Part shown: positions 6,302 through 14,341 of the stretch, piece by piece
Layout: the number at the start of each line of letters is the position of its first letter
How positions within the stretch are numbered: the stretch's first letter is position 1
DNA from: Betaproteobacteria bacterium HGW-Betaproteobacteria-8
GTDB taxonomy: Bacteria; Pseudomonadota; Gammaproteobacteria; Burkholderiales; Methylophilaceae
Assembly: GCA_002842135.1 (NCBI GenBank)
Contig: PHCD01000042.1
Location: 1-14,411 of the forward strand
Direction: 5' to 3'
Length of the DNA: 14,411 nucleotides
Position numbers and translations under genes: made by a program
Notes under the pieces: model-generated
The model's database searches: none
The model's input: the letters and a program-made list of their open reading frames with translations, nothing else
Told to the model about the DNA's origin: nothing

Positions 6302-6679
6302 TTAGTGTTGGACGATACGGCTGCGTATCAGCCTGTCCTGTTCATCGAAATAGAGGCGAAGTCCATGTTCGCGCCAGAGGCAATATCCGAGTTCGTACTC
6401 GATCTGGCCGTGGTCTTCCCAAGTCGGCCGCCCAAGCAGGATGGTGGCGATGTTGCGGGGCATGCCGCGCAGCAGGACGCGCTGTTTGAGGTCGAAGGCC
6501 ATGTCACCGCGATAACAGGGTTTATCGGCACTTGGCTGGACGGTGATCCATTGCACCTGGTCGAAGCGGCTGTCGCCAAAGACAAAATAATCCTTCATGG
6601 CCCACCAGCCGAAAAACATGACGGAGATGATAAACACCAGAATGAAGAAAACCAGGCTGAGGATTTTGATCGCTTTCAT
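6302..6679 (-). CDS. Small membrane-anchored protein, possible BamE/SmpA-like fold
   Basis: I do not recognise a named family. The 125-residue protein begins MKAIK and has one transmembrane segment at about 4-26. A short domain follows with RGMPRNIATILLGRP (71-85), then IEYELGYCLWREHGLRLYFDEQDRLIRSRIV near the end. The order 'GM...LLG.P...Y.LG....L.L.FD..R.I' is that of small beta-rich domains of the BamE/SmpA type, so an envelope-facing domain is plausible, but the similarity is only in pattern. The frame stays open upstream to 6814, inside nrdR. The ATG at 6679 is preferred because it places the membrane segment at the N-terminus and leaves a 25-nt gap after nrdR. It is 5 nt from ribD, inside the operon. 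The domain would face the periplasm if the N-terminus stays inside. Confidence 0.72.
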   Translation of the reverse strand: MKAIKILSLVFFILVFIISVMFFGWWAMKDYFVFGDSRFDQVQWITVQPSADKPCYRGDMAFDLKQRVLLRGMPRNIATILLGRPTWEDHGQIEYELGYCLWREHGLRLYFDEQDRLIRSRIVQH

Positions 6680-6704
6680 AATGGCTGCCAAGTCAGAGCC
6701 GAAC

Positions 6705-7247
6705 TCAGTTGGCCTGGGCCTTATCTGTGCTGCGCCGTTGCGGCGAGCCTTCATGTTGATCCTGTTCGAGCTTGTCCTGCTCAAGCTTATCCAGGTCGCG
6801 CTTGTCCAGGTCACGAATCACGTCATGGAAATCATCGACATCCTGGAAGCTACGATAGACCGAAGCAAAACGGATATAAGCCACCTTGTCCATCAACCGC
6901 AGTTCCTGCATGACAATCTCGCCCAGGCTGCGCGCCATGATCTCACGCTCGCCCTGCCCCAGGATTTTTTGCACGATATGCTCAATGGCACGGTCGACAT
7001 ACTCGGTAGGCACCGGCCTTTTGTGCAGGGCGCGGGTGAAGGAAAGGCGCAGTTTGTCGCGACTGAACTCCTCGCGGCTGCCGTTCTGTTTGACGACCTG
7101 CGGCAGGTGCAGTTCTGCCGTCTCGTAGGTGGTAAAGCGCTTGTCGCAATCGGCGCAACGCCTGCGGCGACGGATTGAGTTACCCTCTTCATTGACCCGC
7201 GAGTCTATGACCTGGGTATCGTCGGCACCGCAAAAAGGACATCTCAT
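6705..7247 (-). CDS. nrdR: Transcriptional repressor NrdR, with an extended repeat tail
   Basis: NrdR represses ribonucleotide reductase operons by binding NrdR boxes, using ATP/dATP sensing. The 180 residues start with a zinc ribbon (Cys3, Cys6, Cys31, Cys34, with [17 protein letters not shown]). An ATP-cone follows from about 49 to 139, including [27 protein letters not shown] and [20 protein letters not shown]. The usual protein ends soon after this point at about 150 residues. Here a charged tail follows, with four 5-residue repeats at 145-164 and then a Gln/Arg-rich end. GGAG lies 11 nt before the ATG. It sits 29 nt after the TfoX-like gene in the operon led by glyA. Regulation of the operon by NrdR itself is possible, but I did not find convincing NrdR boxes upstream of glyA. 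Confidence 0.97.
   Translation of the reverse strand: MRCPFCGADDTQVIDSRVNEEGNSIRRRRRCADCDKRFTTYETAELHLPQVVKQNGSREEFSRDKLRLSFTRALHKRPVPTEYVDRAIEHIVQKILGQGEREIMARSLGEIVMQELRLMDKVAYIRFASVYRSFQDVDDFHDVIRDLDKRDLDKLEQDKLEQDQHEGSPQRRSTDKAQAN
6756..6815 (-). repeat. Four 15-nt repeats in the nrdR tail
   Basis: Read on the minus strand, four successive 15-nt units encode [15 protein letters not shown] and LEQDQ (NrdR residues 145-164). The first two protein units are identical, and the last two differ at one residue. The sequence fits expansion by slippage of an in-frame 15-nt unit. Length variation between strains would be expected at such a site. Confidence 0.8.
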
Positions 7248-7276
7248 ATCAGGCTTTGCTCCTTGCTTGCTGGCAT

Positions 7277-7597
7277 TCAGATGCCATGCGTTTGCATGTC
7301 TTGTTGCATGTCCAGTTCCAAAAGCAGCGCTGTCTTCCGCTCACGCTTGACCTGCAGCCAGTGACTGCCGTGCAGCGCACCTTCCAGGGCATAAAGCAGG
7401 TTCAGGCTGGGGTTGACGCCCAGCGCCTGCACCAGCAGATAAGCCTTGATAGCACCCATGGCCTGCAAATCTGCCAGCGTGTGCATCCCTGCACGCTCAA
7501 GCCAGCCCGCGCTTACCTTGCCCAGGTTCTGCAATTCCGCCACCGGCGTATCCGCCGCCAGCAGCGCATGCACCTGGCCGCAAGCCGGGCAAGTCAT
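7277..7597 (-). CDS. TfoX C-terminal-domain protein with N-terminal CPxCG motif
   Basis: This 106-residue protein matches the C-terminal domain of TfoX/Sxy alone. It runs [20 protein letters not shown], then [15 protein letters not shown], then [19 protein letters not shown]. The N-terminal TfoX domain is missing. Instead it opens with MTCPACG, half of a zinc-ribbon signature that is not usual in the family. Full-length TfoX/Sxy proteins act in competence control. What the isolated helical domain does is unknown, so a competence role should not be assumed. The gene begins 6 nt after the glyA stop and ends 29 nt before nrdR, so it is in the operon. With only one CxxC pair, metal binding would need a dimer or another partner; that is inference. 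Confidence 0.8.
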   Translation of the reverse strand: MTCPACGQVHALLAADTPVAELQNLGKVSAGWLERAGMHTLADLQAMGAIKAYLLVQALGVNPSLNLLYALEGALHGSHWLQVKRERKTALLLELDMQQDMQTHGI

Positions 7598-7603
7598 AGA
7601 TGT

Positions 7604-8851
7604 TTATCGGCCGTAAACCGGAAAACGTGAGGTCAGCACCTTCACTTTTTCCCGGGTTGCTGCAATCACTTCCTCATCGCCCGGATTGTCCAGCATGTCG
7701 GCAATCAGATGCGCGACCTGCTTCGCTTCTTCTTCCTTGAGGCCGCGCGTAGTGATTGCTGGCGAACCGATACGGATACCGGAAGTGACAAACGGGCTTT
7801 CCGGATCGTTCGGGATCGCGTTCTTGTTGACGGTGATGTGTGACTGACCCAGCAAGGCGTCGGCAGCTTTACCGGTCAGGCCTTTGGGACGCAGGTCAAC
7901 GAGGAACACGTGTGATTCGGTACGGCCGGAGATAATGCGTACGCCGCGCGCAGCCAATGTTTCGGCCATGGCTTTCGCATTCTTGATAACCTGTTCCTGG
8001 TATTCCTTGAATTCCGGCTGGAAAGCTTCAAGGAAAGCGACTGCCTTACCGGCAATCACATGCATCAGCGGGCCGCCCTGCAGGCTTGGGAACACGTTTG
8101 AATTCAGGGATTTTTCGAACTCAGCCTTGGCCAGAATGATGCCGCCGCGAGGACCGCGCAAAGTCTTGTGCGTGGTGGAGGTAACGAAGTCGGCATGCGG
8201 CACCGGGTTAGGGTAAACGCCAGCAGCAATCAAGCCGGAGTAGTGCGCCATATCGACCATGAAATAGGCGCCGACGCGCTTGGCGATCTCTGCCATACGC
8301 TCCCAGTCGAAACGCAGGGCATAGGCACTGGCGCCACCGATCAGCAACTTCGGCTTGGTTTCAATGGCGATGCGCTCCATCTCATCGTAGTCGATCTCTT
8401 CTTTTTCATTGAGGCCATAAGCCACAATGTTGAAAAGCTTGCCTGACAGGTTGGCTGGAGAACCGTGCGTCAAATGACCGCCATGACCCAGGTTCATACC
8501 CATCACCGTATCGCCCGGCTTGAGGATGGAAAAGTAAACAGCCTGGTTTGCCTGTGAACCGGAATGCGGCTGCACGTTGGCATACTCAGCGCCAAACAGT
8601 CTTTTCACACGGTCAATGGCGATTTGCTCGACCTGGTCAACAAATTCGCAACCACCGTAAAAACGCTTGCCCGGATAACCTTCCGCATATTTATTGGTCA
8701 ACTGGGAGCCTTGAGCTTCCATCACCGCAGGGCTGGTGTAGTTTTCAGAGGCGATCAGTTCAATATGATCTTCCTGACGATGACGCTCGTTTTCGACGTG
8801 CTGCCACAATTCAGGATCGACAACGCTCAGAGTTTTTGCTTTGCTAAACAT
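7604..8851 (-). CDS. glyA: Serine hydroxymethyltransferase
   Basis: GlyA interconverts serine and glycine with transfer of a one-carbon unit to tetrahydrofolate, using pyridoxal phosphate, in the cytoplasm. It is the main source of 5,10-methylene-THF for thymidylate, purine and methionine synthesis. The 415 residues are full length. Key sites are [10 protein letters not shown] (31-40), [26 protein letters not shown], the cofactor lysine Lys229 in [14 protein letters not shown], and [12 protein letters not shown] near the end. It is the first gene of the minus-strand operon glyA - tfoX-like - nrdR - membrane protein - ribD - TatD family. Only a weak GGA lies before the ATG at 8851. The upstream region carries operator-like repeats and hairpins (listed separately), so expression is probably controlled there. 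No glycine riboswitch core is present. Confidence 0.98.
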   Translation of the reverse strand: MFSKAKTLSVVDPELWQHVENERHRQEDHIELIASENYTSPAVMEAQGSQLTNKYAEGYPGKRFYGGCEFVDQVEQIAIDRVKRLFGAEYANVQPHSGSQANQAVYFSILKPGDTVMGMNLGHGGHLTHGSPANLSGKLFNIVAYGLNEKEEIDYDEMERIAIETKPKLLIGGASAYALRFDWERMAEIAKRVGAYFMVDMAHYSGLIAAGVYPNPVPHADFVTSTTHKTLRGPRGGIILAKAEFEKSLNSNVFPSLQGGPLMHVIAGKAVAFLEAFQPEFKEYQEQVIKNAKAMAETLAARGVRIISGRTESHVFLVDLRPKGLTGKAADALLGQSHITVNKNAIPNDPESPFVTSGIRIGSPAITTRGLKEEEAKQVAHLIADMLDNPGDEEVIAATREKVKVLTSRFPVYGR

Positions 8852-8901
8852 CGGTAATTATCCAAAGGCTTAAAAAATAGGCTAATTTTAACATGTTAAG
8901 A

Positions 8902-8921
8902 CGCCTGAGCGCATTCAGGCG
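8902..8921. other. Hairpin in the glyA leader
   Basis: CGCCTGA (8902-8908) and TCAGGCG (8915-8921) pair perfectly around GCGCAT. On the minus strand the stem is followed by TCTTAACATGTTAA, without a direct T run, about 50 nt before the glyA start. It could be a leader RNA structure or an operator. The adjacent 12-bp palindrome (8888-8899) makes this a dense symmetric block. Confidence 0.45.
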
Positions 8922-8965
8922 GATGCTGAATTGGTGGTTGAAATTGGACCGCATCCTGCGGCTGG

Positions 8966-8998
8966 TGGCTGTATACAACCAACTGGCTGCAAACAACC
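8966..8998. repeat. Pair of 15-bp direct repeats upstream of glyA
   Basis: TGGCTGTATACAACC (8966-8980) and TGGCTGCAAACAACC (8984-8998) agree at 13 of 15 positions, with a period of 18 bp. The first is itself almost palindromic (GG-TGTATACA-CC core). Two phased, near-symmetric sites about 115 to 150 bp upstream of the glyA ATG look like operators for a dimeric regulator; the regulator is not identified. Confidence 0.5.
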
Positions 8999-9114
8999 AT
9001 AATCAGGGCTCAGTTAAAATAATAAGTTGTTGAATTATAGATAATTTTATATCTGGCACAGCGATTGCAACATCTTCAGTGTAGAGCTGATCTCCCAATA
9101 CTCTCCTTTGACAT

Positions 9115-9157
9115 CCCTGTCTGCGATTTGCAAGAATCAATGACAGGGTTCTTTTTT
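9115..9157 (+). terminator. Intrinsic terminator ending no annotated gene
   Basis: CCCTGTC (9115-9121) and GACAGGG (9142-9148) form a 7-bp stem, with an inner 4-bp stem GATT (9125-9128) / AATC (9135-9138). TTCTTTTTT follows at once (9149-9157). This is a good Rho-independent terminator for plus-strand transcription. No plus-strand gene lies upstream in the region, so it should end a small RNA or attenuate a long leader of the flavoprotein gene. On the minus strand the same stem has no trailing T run. Confidence 0.65.
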
Positions 9158-9206
9158 GCCCTTTCCAGCCAATCAGCTGCTCTTAAAGTCAGCATAATCA
9201 GCCGCG

Positions 9207-9236
9207 CCATATATTCAGCTGCACCATATATTCAGC
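9207..9236. repeat. Two 13-bp direct repeats upstream of the flavoprotein promoter
   Basis: CCATATATTCAGC occurs exactly twice (9207-9219 and 9224-9236) with a 17-bp period. The second copy ends 4 bp before TATAAT (9241-9246), so the pair covers the -35 region. This placement suits a regulator bound over or next to the polymerase site. Confidence 0.65.
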
Positions 9237-9240
9237 GCGC

Positions 9241-9246
9241 TATAAT
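9241..9246 (+). promoter_or_regulatory. Probable -10 box of the flavoprotein gene
   Basis: TATAAT matches the consensus perfectly and lies 30 bp before the ATG, giving a leader of about 24 nt. No good -35 hexamer lies 16 to 18 bp upstream; the repeats sit there instead. This suggests activator dependence or repression at the site. Only a weak AGTGA precedes the start codon. Confidence 0.5.
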
Positions 9247-9276
9247 TAATCGACAAATTCATAGTGATCGATTGCC

Positions 9277-10341
9277 ATGTCCAGGTTATTCAGCCCGCTC
9301 AAAATCCGCGAAACCACTTTCAAGAACCGCATTTTCGTCTCGCCCATGTGCCAGTATTCGGCAGTGGACGGCATGCCAAACAACTGGCATCTGGTGAATT
9401 ACGGCAGCCGCGCCGTCGGCGGCGCCTCGCTGGTCATCGTTGAAGCCACCGGCGTCTGCCCGGAAGGCCGGATTACTCCCGGCTGCCTCGGACTGTGGTC
9501 GGACGAGCAACGCGATGCCTTCAAACCCATCGTCGAATTCATCAGGCAGCAAGGTGCGATTGCCGGCATCCAGATCGCGCACGCCGGTCGCAAGGCTTCA
9601 TGCGACACCCCATGGAACGGCAGTGCCTTTTTGCCGCAGCAACTGGGTGGCTGGCAGACCGTCGCCCCTTCCGCCATTGCGCTAACGCCCCAACACGATA
9701 CGCCTCGTGCACTGAGCAAAGCCGGTATCGAGGACATCTTCAAGCTGTTCATGGCAGCGACCCGGCGCGCACTGGAAGCCGGTTTCGAAGTCATCGAACT
9801 GCATTGCGCCCACGGTTATCTATTGAATTCCTTCCTCTCGCCGCTGACTAACCAGCGTGACGACGAATACGGCGGCAGCCTGGAAAACCGTTGCCGCCTG
9901 CCATTGCAGATCGCCAGGGCCATGCGCGATTTCTGGCCGCAGGACAAGCCCATGTTCGTCCGTATTTCAGCCACAGATTGGGTGGAAGGCGGATGGGATA
10001 TTGCACAATCAGTGCAGTTGGCGAAATGGATGAAGGAGATCGGCGTGGACCTGATTGACTGTTCCAGCGGCGGCTTGATCCTGGATGCCAAAATTCCGGT
10101 TGGCCCCGGCTATCAAACCCAGTTCGCCACCGCCATACGCCAGCAGGCAGACATCGCCACCGGCGCGGTTGGCATGATCACCGCGCCCAGCCAGGCAGAA
10201 CATATACTCGCCACCGGGCAGGCAGACGCCGTGCTGCTGGCGCGCGAGTTGTTGCGCGACCCTTACTGGCCGCTGAAAGCCGCACGCGAGTTGCGTGCAG
10301 ATGTGGAATGGCCATTGCAATATGCAAGAGCCAAACTCTAA
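9277..10341 (+). CDS. NADH:flavin oxidoreductase / old yellow enzyme family (YqjM-like)
   Basis: The product is a cytoplasmic FMN-dependent ene-reductase of the thermophilic-like OYE class (YqjM, XenA, NamA). Such enzymes reduce activated C=C bonds of enals, enones, maleimides or nitro compounds with NAD(P)H. The 354 residues form a complete TIM barrel. The N-terminal SPMCQYSA holds Cys25 and Tyr27, class markers that tune the flavin. IQIAHAGRKAS (98-108) follows, then IELHCAHGYLLNSFLSPLTNQRDDEYGGSLENR with the substrate-binding pair His176 and His179. GAVGMIT and DAVLLARELLRDPYWPL close the FMN phosphate site. No Shine-Dalgarno is strong, but TATAAT lies 30 bp upstream and the family N-terminus matches this start. 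The 13-bp repeats suggest a specific regulator. The physiological substrate cannot be told from sequence; a stress or electrophile role is typical. Confidence 0.95.
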   Translation: MSRLFSPLKIRETTFKNRIFVSPMCQYSAVDGMPNNWHLVNYGSRAVGGASLVIVEATGVCPEGRITPGCLGLWSDEQRDAFKPIVEFIRQQGAIAGIQIAHAGRKASCDTPWNGSAFLPQQLGGWQTVAPSAIALTPQHDTPRALSKAGIEDIFKLFMAATRRALEAGFEVIELHCAHGYLLNSFLSPLTNQRDDEYGGSLENRCRLPLQIARAMRDFWPQDKPMFVRISATDWVEGGWDIAQSVQLAKWMKEIGVDLIDCSSGGLILDAKIPVGPGYQTQFATAIRQQADIATGAVGMITAPSQAEHILATGQADAVLLARELLRDPYWPLKAARELRADVEWPLQYARAKL

Positions 10342-10348
10342 CCGACCG

Positions 10349-10395
10349 TGAGACTGTGCACAGATGGGCAAACGAACCATTCGTGCAAGGTCTCA
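10349..10395. other. Long imperfect hairpin between the flavoprotein gene and iscX
   Basis: Three successive stems line up: TGAGAC/GTCTCA (10349-10354 and 10390-10395), TGCAC/GTGCA (10357-10361 and 10383-10387) and ATGG/CCAT (10364-10367 and 10377-10380), around loop GCAAACGAA. They are separated by small internal mismatches. The hairpin begins 8 bp after the flavoprotein stop and ends 21 bp before the iscX ATG. No T run follows, so it is more likely an mRNA-processing or stabilising structure, a REP-like element, or an iscX leader than an intrinsic terminator. Confidence 0.55.
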
Positions 10396-10416
10396 TAACT
10401 GAAGAAGGGATTCAAC

Positions 10417-10611
10417 ATGAAATGGACTGACAGCCAGCGCATCGCAGAAGCGCTTTACGACAAACACCCGGAGATCGACCCCAAGACCATACGCTTTACC
10501 GACCTGTTTGAATGGGTGCAGGCACTGGAAGGCTTTGAAGACGACCCGAACAAATGCGGCGAGAAGATCCTCGAAGCCATCCAGCTGGCATGGATGGACG
10601 AAGCGGACTGA
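10417..10611 (+). CDS. iscX: Fe-S cluster assembly protein IscX
   Basis: IscX (YfhJ) is a small acidic protein that binds the cysteine desulfurase IscS and iron and modulates Fe-S cluster assembly. The 64 residues match the family over the full length: [34 protein letters not shown] (written here only as landmarks: [39 protein letters not shown] at the C-terminus). E. coli IscX is 66 residues. AAGGG lies 7 nt before the ATG. Unlike in E. coli it is not at the end of an iscRSUA-hscBA-fdx operon in this window; it sits alone between a flavoprotein and a phosphohexomutase gene. It may be expressed by read-through from the flavoprotein gene or from a promoter in the 75-bp gap that contains the long hairpin. 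Confidence 0.96.
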   Translation: MKWTDSQRIAEALYDKHPEIDPKTIRFTDLFEWVQALEGFEDDPNKCGEKILEAIQLAWMDEAD

Positions 10612-10638
10612 AAAACCAAACCTGCCGAACAAGCTAGC

Positions 10639-10653
10639 CGGCCCCATGGGCCG
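10639..10653. other. Compact GC hairpin after iscX
   Basis: CGGCCC (10639-10644) and GGGCCG (10648-10653) form a 6-bp G-C stem around CAT, 27 bp after the iscX stop. No T run follows. It may slow or partly end transcription between iscX and the phosphohexomutase gene. Confidence 0.35.
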
Positions 10654-10680
10654 CTGGCCAACCTTTACACTTCACTCAAT

Positions 10681-12093
10681 ATGACAACCACAAACAAAGC
10701 TATGCAAATCCCGCAGGAAATATTCAAGGCCTATGACATTCGCGGCATCGTCGGCAAGACCCTCACCCCCGAGATCGTCGAAGCCATCGGCCAGGCACTG
10801 GGTTCGGAAGCCACAGCGCGCCGGCAAACGCAAATCTGCATCGGCTACGACGGCCGCCTCTCCGGCCCGGAACTCGCCGCCGCACTTTCGCGCGGCATCC
10901 GCAAAACCGGTATCCATGTCATCAACCTTGGCATGGTGGCGACACCCATGGTCTATTTTGCTGCCTACCAACTGGGCACGAACTGCGGCGTCATGGTCAC
11001 CGGCAGCCACAACCCGCCGGATTACAACGGCCTGAAAATGGTGCTGGCAGGCGAGACGCTTTCCGGCGAGGCAATTCAGGGCCTGCGCCAGCGCATCCTC
11101 GACAAGCAGCTGTTCGAAGGCCAGGGCAGCGAAAGCAGTTACGACATTGCGGCGGATTACATTGCCAAGATCAAGACCGACATCCAGCTTAAGCGGCCGA
11201 TGAAGATCGCCGTCGATTGCGGCAACGGGGTCGCTGGCGCCTATGCGAAGAAACTTTACGAAGCCATCGGCTGCGAGGTTGAGGAACTGTTCTGTGAAGT
11301 AGACGGCCATTTCCCCAACCATCACCCCGACCCTTCGGTGCCGGAAAATCTCGCCGACCTGATCGCCGCGCTGAAGAACGGCGATGCCGAACTCGGCCTG
11401 GCCTTTGACGGCGATGGCGACCGGCTAGGTGTCGTCACCAGGGACGGCAACGTCATCTACCCGGACCGGCAGCTGCTGCTGTTCGCCGCCGAAGTACTGA
11501 AGCAGAACCCGGCCGCCACCATCATTTATGATGTCAAATCCACCCGCCACCTGGCGCCATGGATTCAGGCCCGCGGCGGCCAGCCGGTGATCTGGAAAAC
11601 CGGCCATTCGCTGGTCAAGGCCAAGATCCGGGAAACCGGCGCAGCACTGGCCGGTGAGATGAGCGGCCACGTGTTCTTCAACGACAACCGCGACGGCCAG
11701 AAACGCTGGTACGGCTTCGACGACGGCCTCTATGCCGGTGCCCGCCTGCTGGAAATCCTTAGCCAGGTCAACAATGCCTCCGCTGCGCTCAACAGTTTGC
11801 CGAACAGCGTCAGCACGCCGGAGCAGCATATCCAGATGCAGGAAGGCGAGCCGCATGCGCTGATCGCCACGCTGCAGAAAACGGCAACATTCGAAGGCGC
11901 GAACGAGGTCATCACCATCGACGGCCTGCGCGTCGAATATGCAGACGGCTTCGGCTTGATGCGCCCATCCAATACCACGCCGGTAATTGTGCTGCGTTTT
12001 GAGGCAGACAACCTTGAAGCGCTGCAACGCATACAGGCCCAGTTCAGAACCATCATCCTGAAAGCAGCTCCGGCTGCCAGATTACCGTTCTGA
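10681..12093 (+). CDS. algC: Phosphomannomutase/phosphoglucomutase (AlgC type)
   Basis: This enzyme interconverts 1- and 6-phosphates of mannose and glucose, supplying GDP-mannose and UDP-glucose routes for lipopolysaccharide and exopolysaccharide. The 470 residues carry the four active-site loops of the alpha-D-phosphohexomutase family. Phosphoserine Ser109 is in TGSHNPPDYNG, and the Mg ligands Asp243, Asp245 and Asp247 are in FDGDGDRLG. The sugar loop GEMSGH is at 325-330, and the phosphate loop RPSNTTP is at 428-434. Positions agree within one or two residues with Pseudomonas aeruginosa AlgC, so dual mannose/glucose use is likely. The start at 10681 gives an N-terminus like AlgC (FKAYDIRG at about residue 15). 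An ATG at 10702 is possible, since neither has a clear Shine-Dalgarno. The protease gene begins 4 nt after its stop. Confidence 0.95.
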   Translation: MTTTNKAMQIPQEIFKAYDIRGIVGKTLTPEIVEAIGQALGSEATARRQTQICIGYDGRLSGPELAAALSRGIRKTGIHVINLGMVATPMVYFAAYQLGTNCGVMVTGSHNPPDYNGLKMVLAGETLSGEAIQGLRQRILDKQLFEGQGSESSYDIAADYIAKIKTDIQLKRPMKIAVDCGNGVAGAYAKKLYEAIGCEVEELFCEVDGHFPNHHPDPSVPENLADLIAALKNGDAELGLAFDGDGDRLGVVTRDGNVIYPDRQLLLFAAEVLKQNPAATIIYDVKSTRHLAPWIQARGGQPVIWKTGHSLVKAKIRETGAALAGEMSGHVFFNDNRDGQKRWYGFDDGLYAGARLLEILSQVNNASAALNSLPNSVSTPEQHIQMQEGEPHALIATLQKTATFEGANEVITIDGLRVEYADGFGLMRPSNTTPVIVLRFEADNLEALQRIQAQFRTIILKAAPAARLPF

Positions 12094-12097
12094 TTCC

Positions 12098-12574
12098 GTG
12101 ACAGCCCATAAACTTATCCTTGCCATCGTCTGGGTCGCACTGGCCGGCCTGATTTACTATCTGGCCGATAGCGCCCTCAACCCCAACAAGGTTAATGTGC
12201 TGGGCGAGAACAGAACGGTAGTGCTCGAACGCGGGATCGATGGCCATTACCGGGCAGAGGCCTTAATCAACGGCACCAGGTTCAACGTCATGGTAGACAC
12301 CGGCGCCACCGGGGTTGCCATCTCCCAGCAGGTCGCTGACCAGCTCGGCTTGCAGAGCCGCACGGCGATACGCACACAAACTGCCAATGGCGACAGCGTT
12401 GCCTACATAACGCGGCTGGCTTCGATCAAAATCGGCGGCGTGGAAGCGAAGGATGTTTCAGCCATGATCGCACCCGGCCTCAACGGCGACGTGCTGCTCG
12501 GCATGTCATTTCTCGGACGCATGGATGTGCGGCTTTACCAAGGCACGATGACCATCCGGCAGGTTGAGCTCTGA
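12098..12574 (+). CDS. Membrane-anchored retropepsin-like aspartic protease (clan AA, TIGR02281 type)
   Basis: The 158-residue protein has one N-terminal transmembrane segment (about 5-23) and then a single pepsin-like half domain. The catalytic motif is VMVDTGATGVAIS with Asp67, followed by the flap region and VLLGMSFLGRMDV (132-144), the hydrophobic-hydrophobic-Gly element of retropepsins. A single lobe implies a homodimer, as in viral proteases. The protein is expected in the inner membrane with the catalytic domain in the periplasm. Its natural substrate is not known. The start is GTG at 12098, 4 nt after the phosphohexomutase stop, which suggests translational coupling. A strong terminator 15 nt after the stop ends the unit. 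The family is sure; the link to polysaccharide metabolism through the coupled upstream gene is only a possibility. Confidence 0.9.
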   Translation: MTAHKLILAIVWVALAGLIYYLADSALNPNKVNVLGENRTVVLERGIDGHYRAEALINGTRFNVMVDTGATGVAISQQVADQLGLQSRTAIRTQTANGDSVAYITRLASIKIGGVEAKDVSAMIAPGLNGDVLLGMSFLGRMDVRLYQGTMTIRQVEL

Positions 12575-12589
12575 ACATTTCAAGCAAAG

Positions 12590-12615
12590 AAAAAGGCCAG
12601 CATGCTGGCCTTTTT
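12590..12615. terminator. Bidirectional intrinsic terminator
   Basis: A perfect 26-bp palindrome: arms AAAAAGGCCAGCA (12590-12602) and TGCTGGCCTTTTT (12603-12615). The A run on one side and the T run on the other give a Rho-independent terminator on both strands. It lies between the convergent protease gene (+) and pgm (-), 15 bp from each stop codon. Confidence 0.93.
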
Positions 12616-12629
12616 ACTATCCGTCTCAA

Positions 12630-14273
<1,644 letters not shown>

Positions 14274-14301
14274 TCAAAACTGGAAAATGCATGTTTCCGG
14301 G

Positions 14302-14330
14302 TTGACACTGAGGGGCTTTCACCTGATAAT
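14302..14330 (+). promoter_or_regulatory. Sigma-70 promoter of the tRNA-Lys gene
   Basis: TTGACA (14302-14307, perfect -35) and GATAAT (14325-14330, 5 of 6; with a T before it) are separated by 17 bp. Start of transcription is expected near 14337, about 5 nt before the tRNA. The region just after the -10, TGCGCCC, is GC-rich, as in stringently controlled stable-RNA promoters. Confidence 0.88.
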
Positions 14331-14341
14331 TGCGCCCCTTA

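Larger units (their letters stand above)
8852..9276. other. 425-bp divergent regulatory region between glyA and the flavoprotein gene
   Basis: The glyA side holds a 12-bp palindrome TTAACATGTTAA (8888-8899), a 7-bp hairpin (8902-8921), a short hairpin CCGCA/TGCGG (8949-8961) and a pair of 15-bp direct repeats (8966-8998). The centre, about 9014-9055, is very AT-rich and could hold promoters, but no convincing -35/-10 pair stands out. The right side holds an intrinsic terminator (9115-9157) and 17-bp-period repeats directly upstream of TATAAT. No protein-coding sequence is apparent. Confidence 0.65.

Noticed and set aside
6680..6814. N-terminal extension of the small membrane protein into nrdR
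   Set aside because: The extra 45 residues read through the nrdR tail in another frame and would bury the membrane segment; the ATG at 6679 gives a normal anchor at the N-terminus.
9040..9140. Possible glycine riboswitch on the minus strand upstream of glyA (GGAGAG and ACACTGAAGATG resemble parts of the aptamer)
   Set aside because: The conserved second half (AACTCTCAGG-A and the following GGAC) is missing and no P1 stem closes, so the resemblance is by chance.
10672..11325. A 217-codon minus-strand open frame opposite the AlgC-type gene, and the 205-codon plus-strand frame at 3382-3999 opposite mtnA
   Set aside because: Both overlap strongly supported genes whose active-site motifs fix the coding frame; neither shows a domain or ribosome site.
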